From assembly GCF_004153545.1 (NCBI RefSeq), contig NZ_SDVA01000011.1, positions 1 to 64,000 of the forward strand: a stretch of DNA of 64,000 nucleotides. The letters are read 5' to 3'. A program made the translations under genes and the position numbers. Origin of the DNA: Serinicoccus sediminis. GTDB taxonomy: Bacteria > Actinomycetota > Actinomycetes > Actinomycetales > Dermatophilaceae. Position 1 is the stretch's first letter, and the number at the start of each line of letters is the position of its first letter. Positions 16,636 through 25,504 of the stretch are shown piece after piece. The notes under the pieces were generated by a model. It was not told where the DNA came from and made no database searches. It saw only the letters and a program-made list of their open reading frames with translations.

Positions 16636-17180
16636 GCTGTAAGACCGGCATGGTGTGCCCCCTCAGTGGGGTTGCGAGGCAAATCCACGCTAGCAAGCCG
16701 GTCGTGTGCTGGCAACAATCCGCCGACTACGCAGGCGCACTCTCACGCCGACGCATCAGCGTCGCCGGAACGCATTTTGACTACGGTGGAACACCTGCCC
16801 TGCGACTACCGCGACCAGGAGTTCGACCCCGCGCGACGCGGTGGTCTGCTCTGCCCCACTGCCACGGGAAGGCGACCTGCTTTGACGGGGCTGGCCCTCG
16901 CCCTGTGCGACACAGCTGCCCGGGCGCCCCTGCGCACGTTCGTAGCGCTGACTTTTCTCGGCTCGATCTGCACTCTCCGGGATTTCTAGTCGACTGAGTC
17001 GGGACACGATGCGATGCGTCACTCCGCCGCGAATCTCGCGCTGCGGACTGGCGCGGACCTGACCCTGCGGGATCGTGCCAGCCCTCGTGGCACCATGAAC
17101 GCTCTCATCGAGTGGGTGCCAAGTCCCTTGGCACTACGACGCCGCGAGATCGGAAGACTTGGCGAGGTCCTCGGCAGGGG
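16636..17180. other. gene-free stretch
   Basis: Several short frames are open, but none has domain signals, a good ribosome binding site or a codon bias separating it from its opposite strand. Nothing supported. Confidence 0.5.
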
Positions 17181-17822
17181 CTAACAAGGCACTATGGTCA
17201 ACGAGCCCGAGGTCACGACAGGCGCGGCGCCCCTGATCTTCACTGTGTCGGGCCCAACCTCGAAGCACGTATTGACCGCCGTTGCCTCCTGAGTGGGCGA
17301 AGTCCAGGTCAAGACCACTGCCGCAGCGAGCAGCAGCGTGCCCACGATGGTCCAGCGCACGGCAGACTTCAAGTTTGTACGCGCGGTGGCGGCAGCGTCC
17401 TGCATTGCGCTTTGCCAGGCGGCGTACGCTCCTGTGACTTCCTGCTCGCGTGCACGCTGAGCCAGGGCGTCGTCTGCAAATGGATCGCCGTGGGCCGCCG
17501 TGTATGCCTTGGCCAGGCCGTACGCTAGGGCGGCACCTCCCAGAACCATTAGAGCGACCACGATGACCGCAGGCTCAACGGTGAGGCCCAGCACAGTGAC
17601 CTCGCCAGTAAGGTCAGTGAATGTCTCCGCGCCCTTGATGACGATCGCTGTGGTCAGGACCCCCGTGATCGCTGTGAGCCCAGCGATCCACTTGTCCGAC
17701 CTAGCCTGAATGCGGCTCAAGGCGCCTGCACCGTAGGACTGCATCGCGGCCAGCGCACGAATGTCCGCAGTCGTAGCCGATCCCGTGGTCGGGGCGATAA
17801 CAAGATCGTCCCGTTCAGCCAT
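17181..17822 (-). CDS. three-helix membrane protein of unknown function
   Basis: 213 residues. A soluble N-terminal ~45 residues is followed by transmembrane segments near 45-64 (WIAGLTAITGVLTTAIVI), 84-104 (AVIVVALMVLGGAALAYGLA) and 160-178 (WTIVGTLLLAAAVVLTW). A cytoplasmic helical stretch lies between helices 2 and 3. The C-terminus is short with two Cys. It overlaps the zinc-ribbon gene upstream by 8 bases, so the two form one unit. The layout of short cytoplasmic helices joined to a helical pair is seen in membrane-acting defence effectors, but no family match is claimed. Confidence 0.65.
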   Translation of the reverse strand: MAERDDLVIAPTTGSATTADIRALAAMQSYGAGALSRIQARSDKWIAGLTAITGVLTTAIVIKGAETFTDLTGEVTVLGLTVEPAVIVVALMVLGGAALAYGLAKAYTAAHGDPFADDALAQRAREQEVTGAYAAWQSAMQDAAATARTNLKSAVRWTIVGTLLLAAAVVLTWTSPTQEATAVNTCFEVGPDTVKIRGAAPVVTSGSLTIVPC

Positions 17823-18129
17823 CGTTCACTCTCGTTTCGGCGTCCGGGCTTTGGAGCGTGACAATCCAAGAACGCCCACAGCTCGTTGCGCCGTCCCCTC
17901 CGTGGGAAAAGCCGCAGGAGCACTCGGCGTAGATCTCCCGGGTCAGTTCACGATCCGGCTCACCGTCATCAAAGTCCTTGATGAGGGGGCCATATGCGTT
18001 CCCGAAACACGAGGGGCAAGGCCCGGACACTGCGAACGGTTCCTTCGCCACCACCTTCCAGCCGGCAGGTAGCGGCGTGCCACCAGGCATGATCTCTGCG
18101 GCGTACTTCACGTCGTCCTTGTGCTCCAC
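17815..18129 (-). CDS. small zinc-ribbon-like protein
   Basis: 104 residues from the GTG at 18127-18129, with GGGAGGGG just upstream. It has CPSC near 38-41 and CSCG near 70-73, two Cys pairs that could hold a zinc ion, plus a further Cys near 83. No family recognised. It is co-transcribed with the membrane protein downstream and may sense or regulate it. Confidence 0.6.
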   Translation of the reverse strand: MEHKDDVKYAAEIMPGGTPLPAGWKVVAKEPFAVSGPCPSCFGNAYGPLIKDFDDGEPDRELTREIYAECSCGFSHGGDGATSCGRSWIVTLQSPDAETRVNDG

Positions 18130-18547
18130 GGCCCCTCCCGAACGAGACTGATCTCATAGGGTAGCGATTGCGTGAAGTGACCGCGAGCGTAAATCTGGAC
18201 GGTGCGCGTCCGTCTCGATCGGGTGGGGTGGCTCAGCGACCCAAGAGGCTGAACACGGGACACCGCGACGCGAGCGGCCATGCCGTCGACGCAGGCCAGA
18301 GGGTCCTACCGAAGCCCATCTTGCCTGTCGTATCCAGCGATCGCGGAAGCGCGACATAGCGCCGCGAGTGCACACCGAGCCAACTCCGCTGCCACCAAGC
18401 GATGGACTTTCACGCCATGCGCCATGACCCCGCAGGGGCCCCGTCCCGGGCGCGTTCGTCGTCGCCACGGACCTTAACCCCAACATTCTTCAACGTGCGC
18501 GCCCTCATCAGCCGAACCGGCACTCGCCGGTGCAGACTCACCGGCCG
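18130..18547. other. gene-free stretch
   Basis: 418 bases between two leftward genes. Open frames on both strands are short, lack ribosome binding sites and resemble no family. No repeat or clear terminator seen. Confidence 0.5.
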
Positions 18548-19600
18548 CTACAGCGTCAGGGCCGTCGTCCTCGGATACATCCCTACCGGTCCGGCGAGCG
18601 AGTCCCCGACAACGCCGACACCATCGGGCGCAAGACTGCTGCAGAACGAGTCGAAGGCTCCAGCCAGCCCGACAGAAAGGCGTTTGCCCTCCTCGCGCAG
18701 AGTCACGATCACCTCGGCCGGATCGACTCTGGTCGACCCACGCCACTTTTCCACCCACGCGAGCCCAGCCACGTCCGCAGCCAAGCGCTCCAGAAGTGCC
18801 CGCGCGTCCGGCTCCGGTAGCGAGCCGAGAAGCGAGACGAACCAGGACGCGTAGTACGTCGTCAGGCCGATGTAGCCGTCAGCGGTGAGCAACATCCCTT
18901 CGATGAGGCCGCGCCGGTAGTCGATCGGGTACTCGTCGAATCCGCCGTTGATCGCTGGTTCCACCCCGACCTCGGTCGCGTTCCCGAACCCGCCCGCAGA
19001 CTGCTGGCCGAACGCGACACCTATTCGGTGCTGGACCTCCACCGGCTGCTGCGACAGCGCAGCTGCCTGGAACTTGGCGCGCAGTAGGTTGCGCGTAGTG
19101 CCGGTCTGGACAGCGTCGATCAGGTCGTTCGGGTAGTCGGCGAGAAAGTGACCGAGGCGGCGCAGCGCCCAGCGGCACCACAATAGAGCGGCCTCCGTCG
19201 TGACAGTAGCCATCTCCACGGTCACGTCCGGCACGCGCGCTCGACCGTGACCTGTGCCGTACTGGTTGCGCAGTGGTGCGAGACGCGTGGCCATCGTCTG
19301 CGCCGCCTGCGCGATTGCCCGAAGCGCCTCATCCTGGGATAGGTCAACACCCGGTTGGCGCTTCAGCGATTGGTGTGCGGCCTTCACGGTCGGCCCAAAA
19401 TCGGCGTTGTCGGCAAGAGTCCCGTCGGCCGCCGCAACCACGACCTTCGCGACGGTCTCAGTGAGCTCTTTCGCCTTCCCGACGACCTCTTGGAAGTCGT
19501 TCAGTTCCCACGCCAGGCGCAGCCGGGTTCGCGCGGACTCGATGGCCTCCCAGCCGTCATCGTCGAGATGCTCTGGCCGTGTGACGTCGAAAAGGTCCAT
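18548..19600 (-). CDS. abortive-infection (AbiCT-type) protein
   Basis: 350 residues from the ATG at 19598-19600. The central segment LRAIAQAAQTMATRLAPLRNQYGTGHGR (about 102-129) has the spacing of the C-terminal domain of Abi-type proteins (LRN..G..HGR), followed by helices where such proteins continue (TTEAALLWCRWALRRLGHFL). The second half (AINGGFDEYPIDYRRGLIEGML...) is unassigned. It likely belongs to the island's phage-defence content. The frame is open upstream to 19696, but no ribosome binding site favours that. Confidence 0.65.
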   Translation of the reverse strand: MDLFDVTRPEHLDDDGWEAIESARTRLRLAWELNDFQEVVGKAKELTETVAKVVVAAADGTLADNADFGPTVKAAHQSLKRQPGVDLSQDEALRAIAQAAQTMATRLAPLRNQYGTGHGRARVPDVTVEMATVTTEAALLWCRWALRRLGHFLADYPNDLIDAVQTGTTRNLLRAKFQAAALSQQPVEVQHRIGVAFGQQSAGGFGNATEVGVEPAINGGFDEYPIDYRRGLIEGMLLTADGYIGLTTYYASWFVSLLGSLPEPDARALLERLAADVAGLAWVEKWRGSTRVDPAEVIVTLREEGKRLSVGLAGAFDSFCSSLAPDGVGVVGDSLAGPVGMYPRTTALTL

Positions 19601-20126
19601 CCCATGACGGTAGTGGCTCGCATGAGCAGTTCGGAGACCTACGTCACTGCGCCGCGAGTGACCGCACCCTCCCCCTGCCGGGCAAGGTAGAGACAACGGC
19701 TACCGGCCCCGCGCCCCACCCCACCGGCTCCTCACCCACGACTCGCCCCCGCCCCCCCTAAATAGCCCGACTGGCCCCATGTAGCAACGACTCCAATCCC
19801 CTCGACCGCGCCCTCTCGCCCTCGAAAGCAACGTGACTTCACGCGCTACGGTCGCCCTCGCCCGCCGGGCTGTCGTGACGCTGCAACTTCACAGGGCGTG
19901 TGTACTGCCTTCCCCCGGATCAGAACGTCTCATCGCCTCTGGCGTCGAAGGCCCCTCCGAGCGGCTCACTACCGATCCGTGACCCCCAGCGGCAGCGGAC
20001 CCAACCCCTCTCACCCGTCTTGCGACAGACAGCGACGTAGGTACTCGGCAGCCAACTCCTGTTGGTTCTAAGGCAGGGTAGGCGAAGCCGAATGACACGT
20101 ATATGACACGCGCTAGGCCACGCAAA
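19601..20126. other. island right margin, no gene
   Basis: No supported gene. Two TGACACG heptamers occur at 20093-20099 and 20104-20110, one helical turn apart, close to the tRNA-Val 3' end. They could be integrase or excisionase arm sites left from insertion, but no integrase gene is in the window. Confidence 0.4.
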
Positions 20127-20160
20127 AGCCCCTGACCGGCATACCTGCTGGTCAGGGGCT
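20127..20160 (-). terminator. intrinsic terminator of the tRNA operon
   Basis: Perfect 11-bp stem (20127-20137 with 20150-20160, AGCCCCTGACC arm) and a 12-base loop, followed on the minus strand by TTTT at 20124-20127. It lies 8 bases past the encoded CCA end of tRNA-Val. Its loop contains one copy of the GGCATACC octamer. Confidence 0.8.
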
Positions 20161-20168
20161 AGTTGTGC

Positions 20169-20243
20169 TGGTGGACGATACTGGGATCGAACCAGTGACC
20201 TCTTCCGTGTCAAGGAAGCGCGCTACCGCTGCGCCAATCGTCC
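20169..20243 (-). tRNA. tRNA-Val (GAC)
   Basis: A 7-bp acceptor stem GGACGAT/ATCGTCC, an anticodon loop TTGACAC within a CTTCC/GGAAG stem, and the T-arm GGTTCGATCC. The 3' discriminator A and CCA are encoded (20169-20172). Last gene of the cluster, and the likely integration site for the island to its left. Confidence 0.93.
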
Positions 20244-20268
20244 TCGCGCGGTGGGAACCGCGAGTGCG

Positions 20269-20339
20269 AGGTGGAGACGGGATTCGAACCCGTGTATACG
20301 GCTTTGCAGGCCGCTGCCTCGCCTCTCGGCCACTCCACC
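20269..20339 (-). tRNA. tRNA-Cys (GCA)
   Basis: Acceptor GGTGGAG/CTCCACC with discriminator U, anticodon loop CTGCAAA, T-arm GGTTCGAATCC. CCA is not encoded. Middle gene of the tRNA cluster. Confidence 0.93.
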
Positions 20340-20366
20340 GTGAGGCATCTGGTGGTGGTGCCTCAG

Positions 20367-20439
20367 AGCGGATGACCGGGCTCGAACCGGCGACCTCAAC
20401 CTTGGCAAGGTTGCGCTCTACCAACTGAGCTACATCCGC
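20367..20439 (-). tRNA. tRNA-Gly (GCC)
   Basis: Acceptor GCGGATG/CATCCGC with discriminator U, anticodon loop TTGCCAA in a CAACC/GGTTG stem, T-arm GGTTCGAGCC. First gene of the tRNA operon. Confidence 0.93.
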
Positions 20440-20444
20440 CTGCT

Positions 20445-20460
20445 CCGCTGTTTCCAGCGG
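20445..20460 (-). other. leader hairpin with GAAA loop before tRNA-Gly
   Basis: On the minus strand CCGCTG-GAAA-CAGCGG forms a perfect 6-bp stem with a GNRA tetraloop, 5 bases upstream of the tRNA-Gly 5' end. It could help RNase P or RNase E processing of the polycistronic precursor. Confidence 0.5.
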
Positions 20461-20471
20461 CGCGAGAGGAA

Positions 20472-20501
20472 ACACTAGCCGACGTCCGCGGGCGATTCCA
20501 A
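20472..20501 (-). promoter_or_regulatory. promoter of the tRNA-Gly-Cys-Val operon
   Basis: Read on the minus strand: TTGGAA (20501-20496), an 18-base spacer, then TAGTGT (20477-20472). This puts the start about 25 bases upstream of tRNA-Gly and just before the leader hairpin. Confidence 0.5.
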
Positions 20502-20530
20502 ATCACCTCGCGCAGCGCGCGGCGAGGGGT

Positions 20531-21655
20531 TCAGCGCGGACCGGGTATGCCGTCCATGGCGGCGATCCGACGCCCCTCCTCGTCGTCGCTGGTGGCGTCC
20601 GTGGCGAGCTCGGCAGCGCGGGCCAGCCGGCGCGCCTCCCGGGTGGCCTGCCGCTCCTCCCACCAGCCGTTGACCCGCGCCCTGGGCCCGCGGTACTCCG
20701 GCGGCGGCCACAACCGCCGGATCGCGGCGTTGAGCGAGGCGCCGACCAGCACCGCGAAGGCGAGGAAGTAGAGGTAGACCATGAGGATGATCGGCGCCGT
20801 CAGCGGGCCGAACACCGAGAACCCGCCGACCGCGAGCTCGGCCCAGCGGCGGATGAGGACGGAGCTGACCACCCACAGCGCGATGGTGAGCGCGGCCCCG
20901 GGCAGGTCCCGCCAGAACGGCGAGCGGGCGGGCGTGGCGACGTGGAAGAGCCCGGTGAGGCTGACGAGGCCCAGCAGGCCGACCAGCGGCCAGTAGAGCT
21001 CGACGAGCATGTCGAGCCGCGGCGGGAGCCAGTGCAGCAGGTAGCCCGGGCCGATGAGCAGCAGCGGCAGGGTCAGGCCCATGACGACGGTCGAGGCGAG
21101 GTATGCCGTGAGCGACAGCACGCGGGCGCCCACCGGTCCGCGCTCGCCACCCTGCCCGTACATGATCGAGATGGCGTCGAGGAAGATGTGCAGCGCCCGC
21201 GAGCCGGACCACAGAGCGATGAGGAACCCGACCGACAGGTAGTCGCCGCGGCGGGCGGACAGGGTCTGCTCGAAGGTCGGCATGATGACCTGGTCCACCG
21301 CCTGCGGCGTGAGGAAGGTGAGCGTCCACTGCTCCAGGGCGCTGCTCATGCGCGCCAGGGTCTGCGGCCCCAGCCACTCCGAGGCGAAGCCGGCGCCGGC
21401 GACGAGCGCCACCAGCAGCGGCGGCAGCGAGAGCAGCGTGAAGAACGCCGCCTCGGCCGCCAGGCCGGTCGCGCGGTAGCGGAAGGCCACGACCGCCGTC
21501 TCCGCCGTGAGGCGCACGGCAGGCACGGCCCCCGGCACGGGCGCGATGACCCGTCGCAGACGCCGTCGGAACGTCAGGTCCACGACCGTCACAGGAGTCA
21601 CGCTAGCCCCGTGCGACACAGATGGACCGGAGGCGTGCCGTGCGGCCGCGGTCAT
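20531..21655 (-). CDS. YihY/UPF0761-family inner membrane protein
   Basis: 374 residues with six predicted membrane helices. A family-typical segment GDYLSVGFLIALWSGSRALHIFLDAISIMYG lies near 140-170, followed by GPVGARVLSLTAYLAST and GPLTAPIILMVYLYF. These proteins were once called RNase BN, but the role is unknown; envelope or transport functions are suspected. The C-terminus is charged and cytoplasmic. The start is uncertain: the ATG at 21655 gives a 50-residue hydrophilic lead, and GTG codons around 21600 are possible. Divergent from glgX. Confidence 0.85.
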   Translation of the reverse strand: MTAAARHASGPSVSHGASVTPVTVVDLTFRRRLRRVIAPVPGAVPAVRLTAETAVVAFRYRATGLAAEAAFFTLLSLPPLLVALVAGAGFASEWLGPQTLARMSSALEQWTLTFLTPQAVDQVIMPTFEQTLSARRGDYLSVGFLIALWSGSRALHIFLDAISIMYGQGGERGPVGARVLSLTAYLASTVVMGLTLPLLLIGPGYLLHWLPPRLDMLVELYWPLVGLLGLVSLTGLFHVATPARSPFWRDLPGAALTIALWVVSSVLIRRWAELAVGGFSVFGPLTAPIILMVYLYFLAFAVLVGASLNAAIRRLWPPPEYRGPRARVNGWWEERQATREARRLARAAELATDATSDDEEGRRIAAMDGIPGPR

Positions 21656-21746
21656 TCTGGTCAGCCCCCGGCCCGTAGACTGGGGCGCCGGTGACGACGC
21701 GGTCCACCTTCCGCGACTCCCGCAACAAGAAAGGCCCCACCCCCCG

Positions 21747-23876
21747 ATGGACCTCTGGCCCGGAACGGCTTACCCCCTGGGCGCGACCTTCGATGGACGC
21801 GGCACCAACTTCGCCCTCTTCTCCGAGCACGCCACCGGCGTGGACCTCTGCCTCGTCAACGACCGCTCGATCGAGACGACGGTGCCGCTGACCGAGGTCG
21901 ACGCCCACGTCTGGCACGGCTACGTGCCCAACTGCCAACCGGGTCAGCGCTACGGCTTCCGGGTGCACGGCCCCTACGAGCCGTCCGAGGGGCACCGGTT
22001 CAACCCGCACAAGCTGCTGCTGGACCCCTACGCCAAGGCCATCGCCGGGCAGATCCGCGGCCACCAGGGGCTGTTCGCCTACGACTTCGGCGACCCCACG
22101 TCATACAACACCGACGACTCGGCCTTGCACACGATGACCTCGGTGGTCGTCAACCCGTTCTTCGACTGGGGCCACGACCGGCCGCCGCAGCACGCCTACC
22201 ACGACAGCGTCATCTACGAGGCGCACGTCAAGGGCCTGACGATGAACCACCCCGAGGTGCCGCCGGAGCTCCGTGGCACGTATGCCGGGGTGGCGCACCC
22301 GGCCGTGGTCGACCACCTCACCAGCCTGGGCGTGACGGCGCTGGAGCTGCTGCCCGTGCACCAGTTCGTCGACGACCCGCACCTGCAGGACCAGGGTCTG
22401 TCGAACTACTGGGGCTACAACACCATCGGCTTCCTGGCGCCGCACAACGGCTACTCGGCCTACGGGCACCGCGGCCAGCAGGTCACCGAGTTCAAGTCGA
22501 TGGTCAAGACGCTGCACGAGGCGGGCATCGAGGTCATCCTCGACGTCGTCTACAACCACACCGCCGAGGGCAACCACCTCGGCCCCACGCTGTCCTTCCG
22601 CGGCATCGACAACGCCAGTTACTACCGGCTCGTCGACTACGACAAGGCGCACTACTACGACACCACGGGCACCGGCAACAGCCTGCTCATGCGCTCCCCG
22701 CACGTCCTGCAGCTCATCATGGACAGCCTGCGCTACTGGGTCACCGAGATGCACGTCGACGGCTTCCGCTTCGACCTCGCAGCCACCCTCGCGCGGCAGT
22801 TCCACGAGGTCGACAAGCTGTCCGCCTTCTTCGACATCGTCCAGCAGGACCCGGTCATCTCCCAGGTCAAGCTCATCGCCGAGCCGTGGGACCTCGGGGA
22901 CGGCGGCTACCAGGTCGGCAACTTCCCCCCGCTGTGGACCGAGTGGAACGGCAAGTACCGCGACACCGTCCGCGACTACTGGCGCGGGGCCCCGGCGACG
23001 ATGGGCGAGTTCGCCTCGCGGATCACCGGCTCCAGCGACCTCTACGAGCACAGCGGGCGGCGCCCCTACGCCTCGATCAACTTCGTCGTCGCCCACGACG
23101 GCTTCACCCTGGCCGACCTCGTGTCCTACAACGACAAGCACAACGAGGCCAACGGCGAGGGCGGCGCCGACGGCGAGGACCACAACCGGTCCTGGAACTG
23201 CGGCGTCGAGGGTCCGACCGACGACCCGCAGGTGCGGGCGCTCCGGCTGCGCCAGCAGAAGAACTTCCTCGCCACCCTCATGCTCAGCCAGGGGGTCCCG
23301 ATGCTGGCCCACGGTGATGAGATGGGTCGTACCCAGCACGGCAACAACAACGTCTACGCCCAGGACAACGAGCTGGCCTGGATGGACTGGGACCTCGACC
23401 CCGACCAGGCCGACCTCCTCGACTTCACCTCCCGGCTCATCGCGCTGCGCAAGGAGCACCCGGCGTTCCGCCGGCGGCGGTTCTACCTGGGCGACGCCGA
23501 GCACGGCGGGCAGAGCGACCTCGGCGACATCCACTGGTACTCCCCCGACGGCGAGGTGATGACCGATGAGCGCTGGCACAGCCGGGAGCAGGCGGTCATG
23601 GTCTTCCTCAACGGGGAGGCCATCAGCGAGCGTGACGAGCGCGGCCGCGAGGTGACCGACGACCACTTCCTGCTGCTCTTCAATGGCCACCACGAGGCCG
23701 TCGAGTTCACCGTGCCGGACGGGATGAACACGCCGACCTGGCAGGTCGTCGTGGACACCAGCGGCGACGAGCTCGACGACGACGTGCCGTGGGAGACCGG
23801 CGGGACGCACGAGGTGCCCTCCCGGGCCGTCGTCGTGCTCCAGGCCACGCCCCAGCCCGAGCTGTCGGCCGAGTAG
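21747..23876 (+). CDS. glgX: glycogen debranching enzyme GlgX (isoamylase type)
   Basis: 709 residues. An N-terminal CBM48-like domain (YPLGATFDGRGTNFALFS) precedes a GH13 barrel: DVVYNHTAEGN, DGFRFDLA (catalytic Asp), LIAEPWD (catalytic Glu), VAHDGFTL (third Asp), then GDEMGRTQHGNNNVYAQDN. It removes alpha-1,6 branches from phosphorylase-limited glycogen. The ATG at 21747 begins MDLWPG, right at the CBM48 start, so longer upstream versions of the frame are not needed. It converges on the PPK2 gene with 1 base between them. Confidence 0.95.
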   Translation: MDLWPGTAYPLGATFDGRGTNFALFSEHATGVDLCLVNDRSIETTVPLTEVDAHVWHGYVPNCQPGQRYGFRVHGPYEPSEGHRFNPHKLLLDPYAKAIAGQIRGHQGLFAYDFGDPTSYNTDDSALHTMTSVVVNPFFDWGHDRPPQHAYHDSVIYEAHVKGLTMNHPEVPPELRGTYAGVAHPAVVDHLTSLGVTALELLPVHQFVDDPHLQDQGLSNYWGYNTIGFLAPHNGYSAYGHRGQQVTEFKSMVKTLHEAGIEVILDVVYNHTAEGNHLGPTLSFRGIDNASYYRLVDYDKAHYYDTTGTGNSLLMRSPHVLQLIMDSLRYWVTEMHVDGFRFDLAATLARQFHEVDKLSAFFDIVQQDPVISQVKLIAEPWDLGDGGYQVGNFPPLWTEWNGKYRDTVRDYWRGAPATMGEFASRITGSSDLYEHSGRRPYASINFVVAHDGFTLADLVSYNDKHNEANGEGGADGEDHNRSWNCGVEGPTDDPQVRALRLRQQKNFLATLMLSQGVPMLAHGDEMGRTQHGNNNVYAQDNELAWMDWDLDPDQADLLDFTSRLIALRKEHPAFRRRRFYLGDAEHGGQSDLGDIHWYSPDGEVMTDERWHSREQAVMVFLNGEAISERDERGREVTDDHFLLLFNGHHEAVEFTVPDGMNTPTWQVVVDTSGDELDDDVPWETGGTHEVPSRAVVVLQATPQPELSAE

Positions 23877-23877
23877 C

Positions 23878-24816
23878 TCAGACCTCCGAGGCCGCCAGCC
23901 TGGCCTGCTGCTCCTCGACGTCGAAGTCGGCCTCCGGCCAGGTCAGGTCCAGCCCTCGCAGGTGCTCGAGCAGCAGCTGCTGCACGGCCAGCCGCGCGTA
24001 CCACTTGCGGTCGGCAGGCACCACGAACCAGGGCGCGTGGTCGGTGCTGCACCGGCCGAGGACCACCTGGTATGCCTCCTGGTAGTCCGCCCAGTGCTCC
24101 CGTTCGTCGAGGTCGCGGGGGTTGAACTTCCAGTGCTTGTCCGGGCGCTCGAGGCGCTCGGCCAGCCGCTCGCGCTGCTCCTGCGGGCTGATGTGCAGCA
24201 TGACCTTGACGACCGTGACGTCGTCGGCGGCGAGCTTCTGCTCGAAGGTGTTGATGGTGGCGTAGCGGCGCTTCCACTGGCCCGGGGGCACCAGGTCGTG
24301 CACGCGGACGACCAGGACGTCCTCGTAGTGGGAGCGGTCGAAGACGCCGATCATGCCGGGCCCGGGCAGCGCCCTGCGGATGCGCCAGAGGAAGGGATGC
24401 CTCTTCTCCTCGGCGGTCGGCGCCTTGAAGGCCGTGAGCTCGACGCCCTGCGGGTCGACCGCGCCTACGACGTGACGCATGATGCCGCCCTTGCCGGAGG
24501 TGTCCATCCCCTGCACGACCAGCAGGACCCGGCGACGCCCACCCGCGCGGGACTGGGCGTAGAGCTGCTCCTGCAGGGCGTCCAGCTCGGCGTCGGCGGC
24601 CACCAGCGCGTCCTTGCCGGCCTGCTTGTCACCGTCGAAGGCCGGGGTCGAGCGTGGGTCGACGTCGGCGAGGGTGAAGCCCTCTCCCACCCGTAGCGCG
24701 TCGGTGAAGGTCGCCGGCGCGGGCTCGGGCGCCGTGGGGGTGGTGCCGCCCGTGCCCTTCCCGGCCTTGCTCTTCGTGCCCTTGCTCTTCGTGCCCTTGT
24801 CCTTCTTCTTCGCCAT
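23878..24816 (-). CDS. ppk2: PPK2-family polyphosphate kinase
   Basis: 312 residues from the ATG at 24814-24816. The Lys-rich N-terminus (MAKKKDKGTKSK) is a disordered tail. The core has Walker A-like VVQGMDTSGKGG near 117-128, Walker B-like FDRSHYEDVLV near 176, and the lid ERLERPDKHWKFNPRD. It transfers phosphate between polyphosphate and nucleotides. It follows the RibD-C gene by 31 bases in a leftward row with ligC. Confidence 0.92.
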   Translation of the reverse strand: MAKKKDKGTKSKGTKSKAGKGTGGTTPTAPEPAPATFTDALRVGEGFTLADVDPRSTPAFDGDKQAGKDALVAADAELDALQEQLYAQSRAGGRRRVLLVVQGMDTSGKGGIMRHVVGAVDPQGVELTAFKAPTAEEKRHPFLWRIRRALPGPGMIGVFDRSHYEDVLVVRVHDLVPPGQWKRRYATINTFEQKLAADDVTVVKVMLHISPQEQRERLAERLERPDKHWKFNPRDLDEREHWADYQEAYQVVLGRCSTDHAPWFVVPADRKWYARLAVQQLLLEHLRGLDLTWPEADFDVEEQQARLAASEV

Positions 24817-24847
24817 CGGGGCAGTCTGGCAGAGCCGGTGCGCCCCG

Positions 24848-25489
24848 TCAGCGCAGAAGGGTCCGCACCAGCAGGTCACCCTCCCACTCCAGCAGGTGGG
24901 TGAGCCGCCCGGTCAGGCCCGGCAGCGTGGTCCCACTCGGCAGGAGCAGCGGCCCGTCGCCGCCGGCCAGCACGGGCCGCACGGTCACGCACAGCTCGTC
25001 GACGACCCTGGCGGCCACCCACGCGCCGAACAGGGCCGGGCCGCCCTCCACGACCACCCGGTCCCAGCCGTGCCCGGCACAGGTCTCCAGCACGCGCTGC
25101 GGGGTGACGTCCTCGCCCTCCCCGGACACGACCAGCACGTCGGTGTGCTCGGCGAGCCGGTCGGGCACGTCGCCGCTGCGGGTCACCACGACGAGGGTCG
25201 ACCCCTCGAGCGGGCCGTAGCCCTCGGCCCTCGCGGTACCGGCCCCGACGACCACCGCCTGGGCCCACCGGCGCAGCGTCGAGAACGCCGCGCCGTCGCC
25301 GTCGGACCCCTCGTTGAGGCTGCCGCTGCGTCCGTCCGGACCGGCGGCCCGCCCGTCCAGGGTGGTGACGAACCCGCCGCGCACCCACGGGCCGTCAGAG
25401 CGGCCGGGCGGCACGGCATACCAGTCGTCCAGCTCGGCCTCGGTCAGCGGGCCCCGCCCGGTCCGCACCTCAGGTCCACCCGTGCCCAT
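24848..25489 (-). CDS. RibD C-terminal-type pyrimidine reductase
   Basis: 213 residues with the dihydrofolate-reductase-like RibD_C fold: GGFVTTLDGRAAGPDGRSGSLNEG near 38-61, VVVGAGTARAEGYGPL near 79-94, VVVEGGPALFGAWVAA near 147-162, and ARPVLAGGDGPLLL-like sequence. It is a stand-alone reductase with no deaminase domain, so it could act in riboflavin synthesis or on another substrate. ATG at 25487-25489 with GGAGGAGACGG upstream. It is 15 bases after the hydrolase gene. Confidence 0.85.
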   Translation of the reverse strand: MGTGGPEVRTGRGPLTEAELDDWYAVPPGRSDGPWVRGGFVTTLDGRAAGPDGRSGSLNEGSDGDGAAFSTLRRWAQAVVVGAGTARAEGYGPLEGSTLVVVTRSGDVPDRLAEHTDVLVVSGEGEDVTPQRVLETCAGHGWDRVVVEGGPALFGAWVAARVVDELCVTVRPVLAGGDGPLLLPSGTTLPGLTGRLTHLLEWEGDLLVRTLLR

Positions 25490-25504
25490 CCGTCTCCTCC
25501 AGCC

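Noticed and set aside
22101-23810. 569-codon antisense frame within glgX
   Set aside because: The Val/Ala/Asp-rich composition is the shadow of GC-biased codons; glgX is complete on the plus strand.
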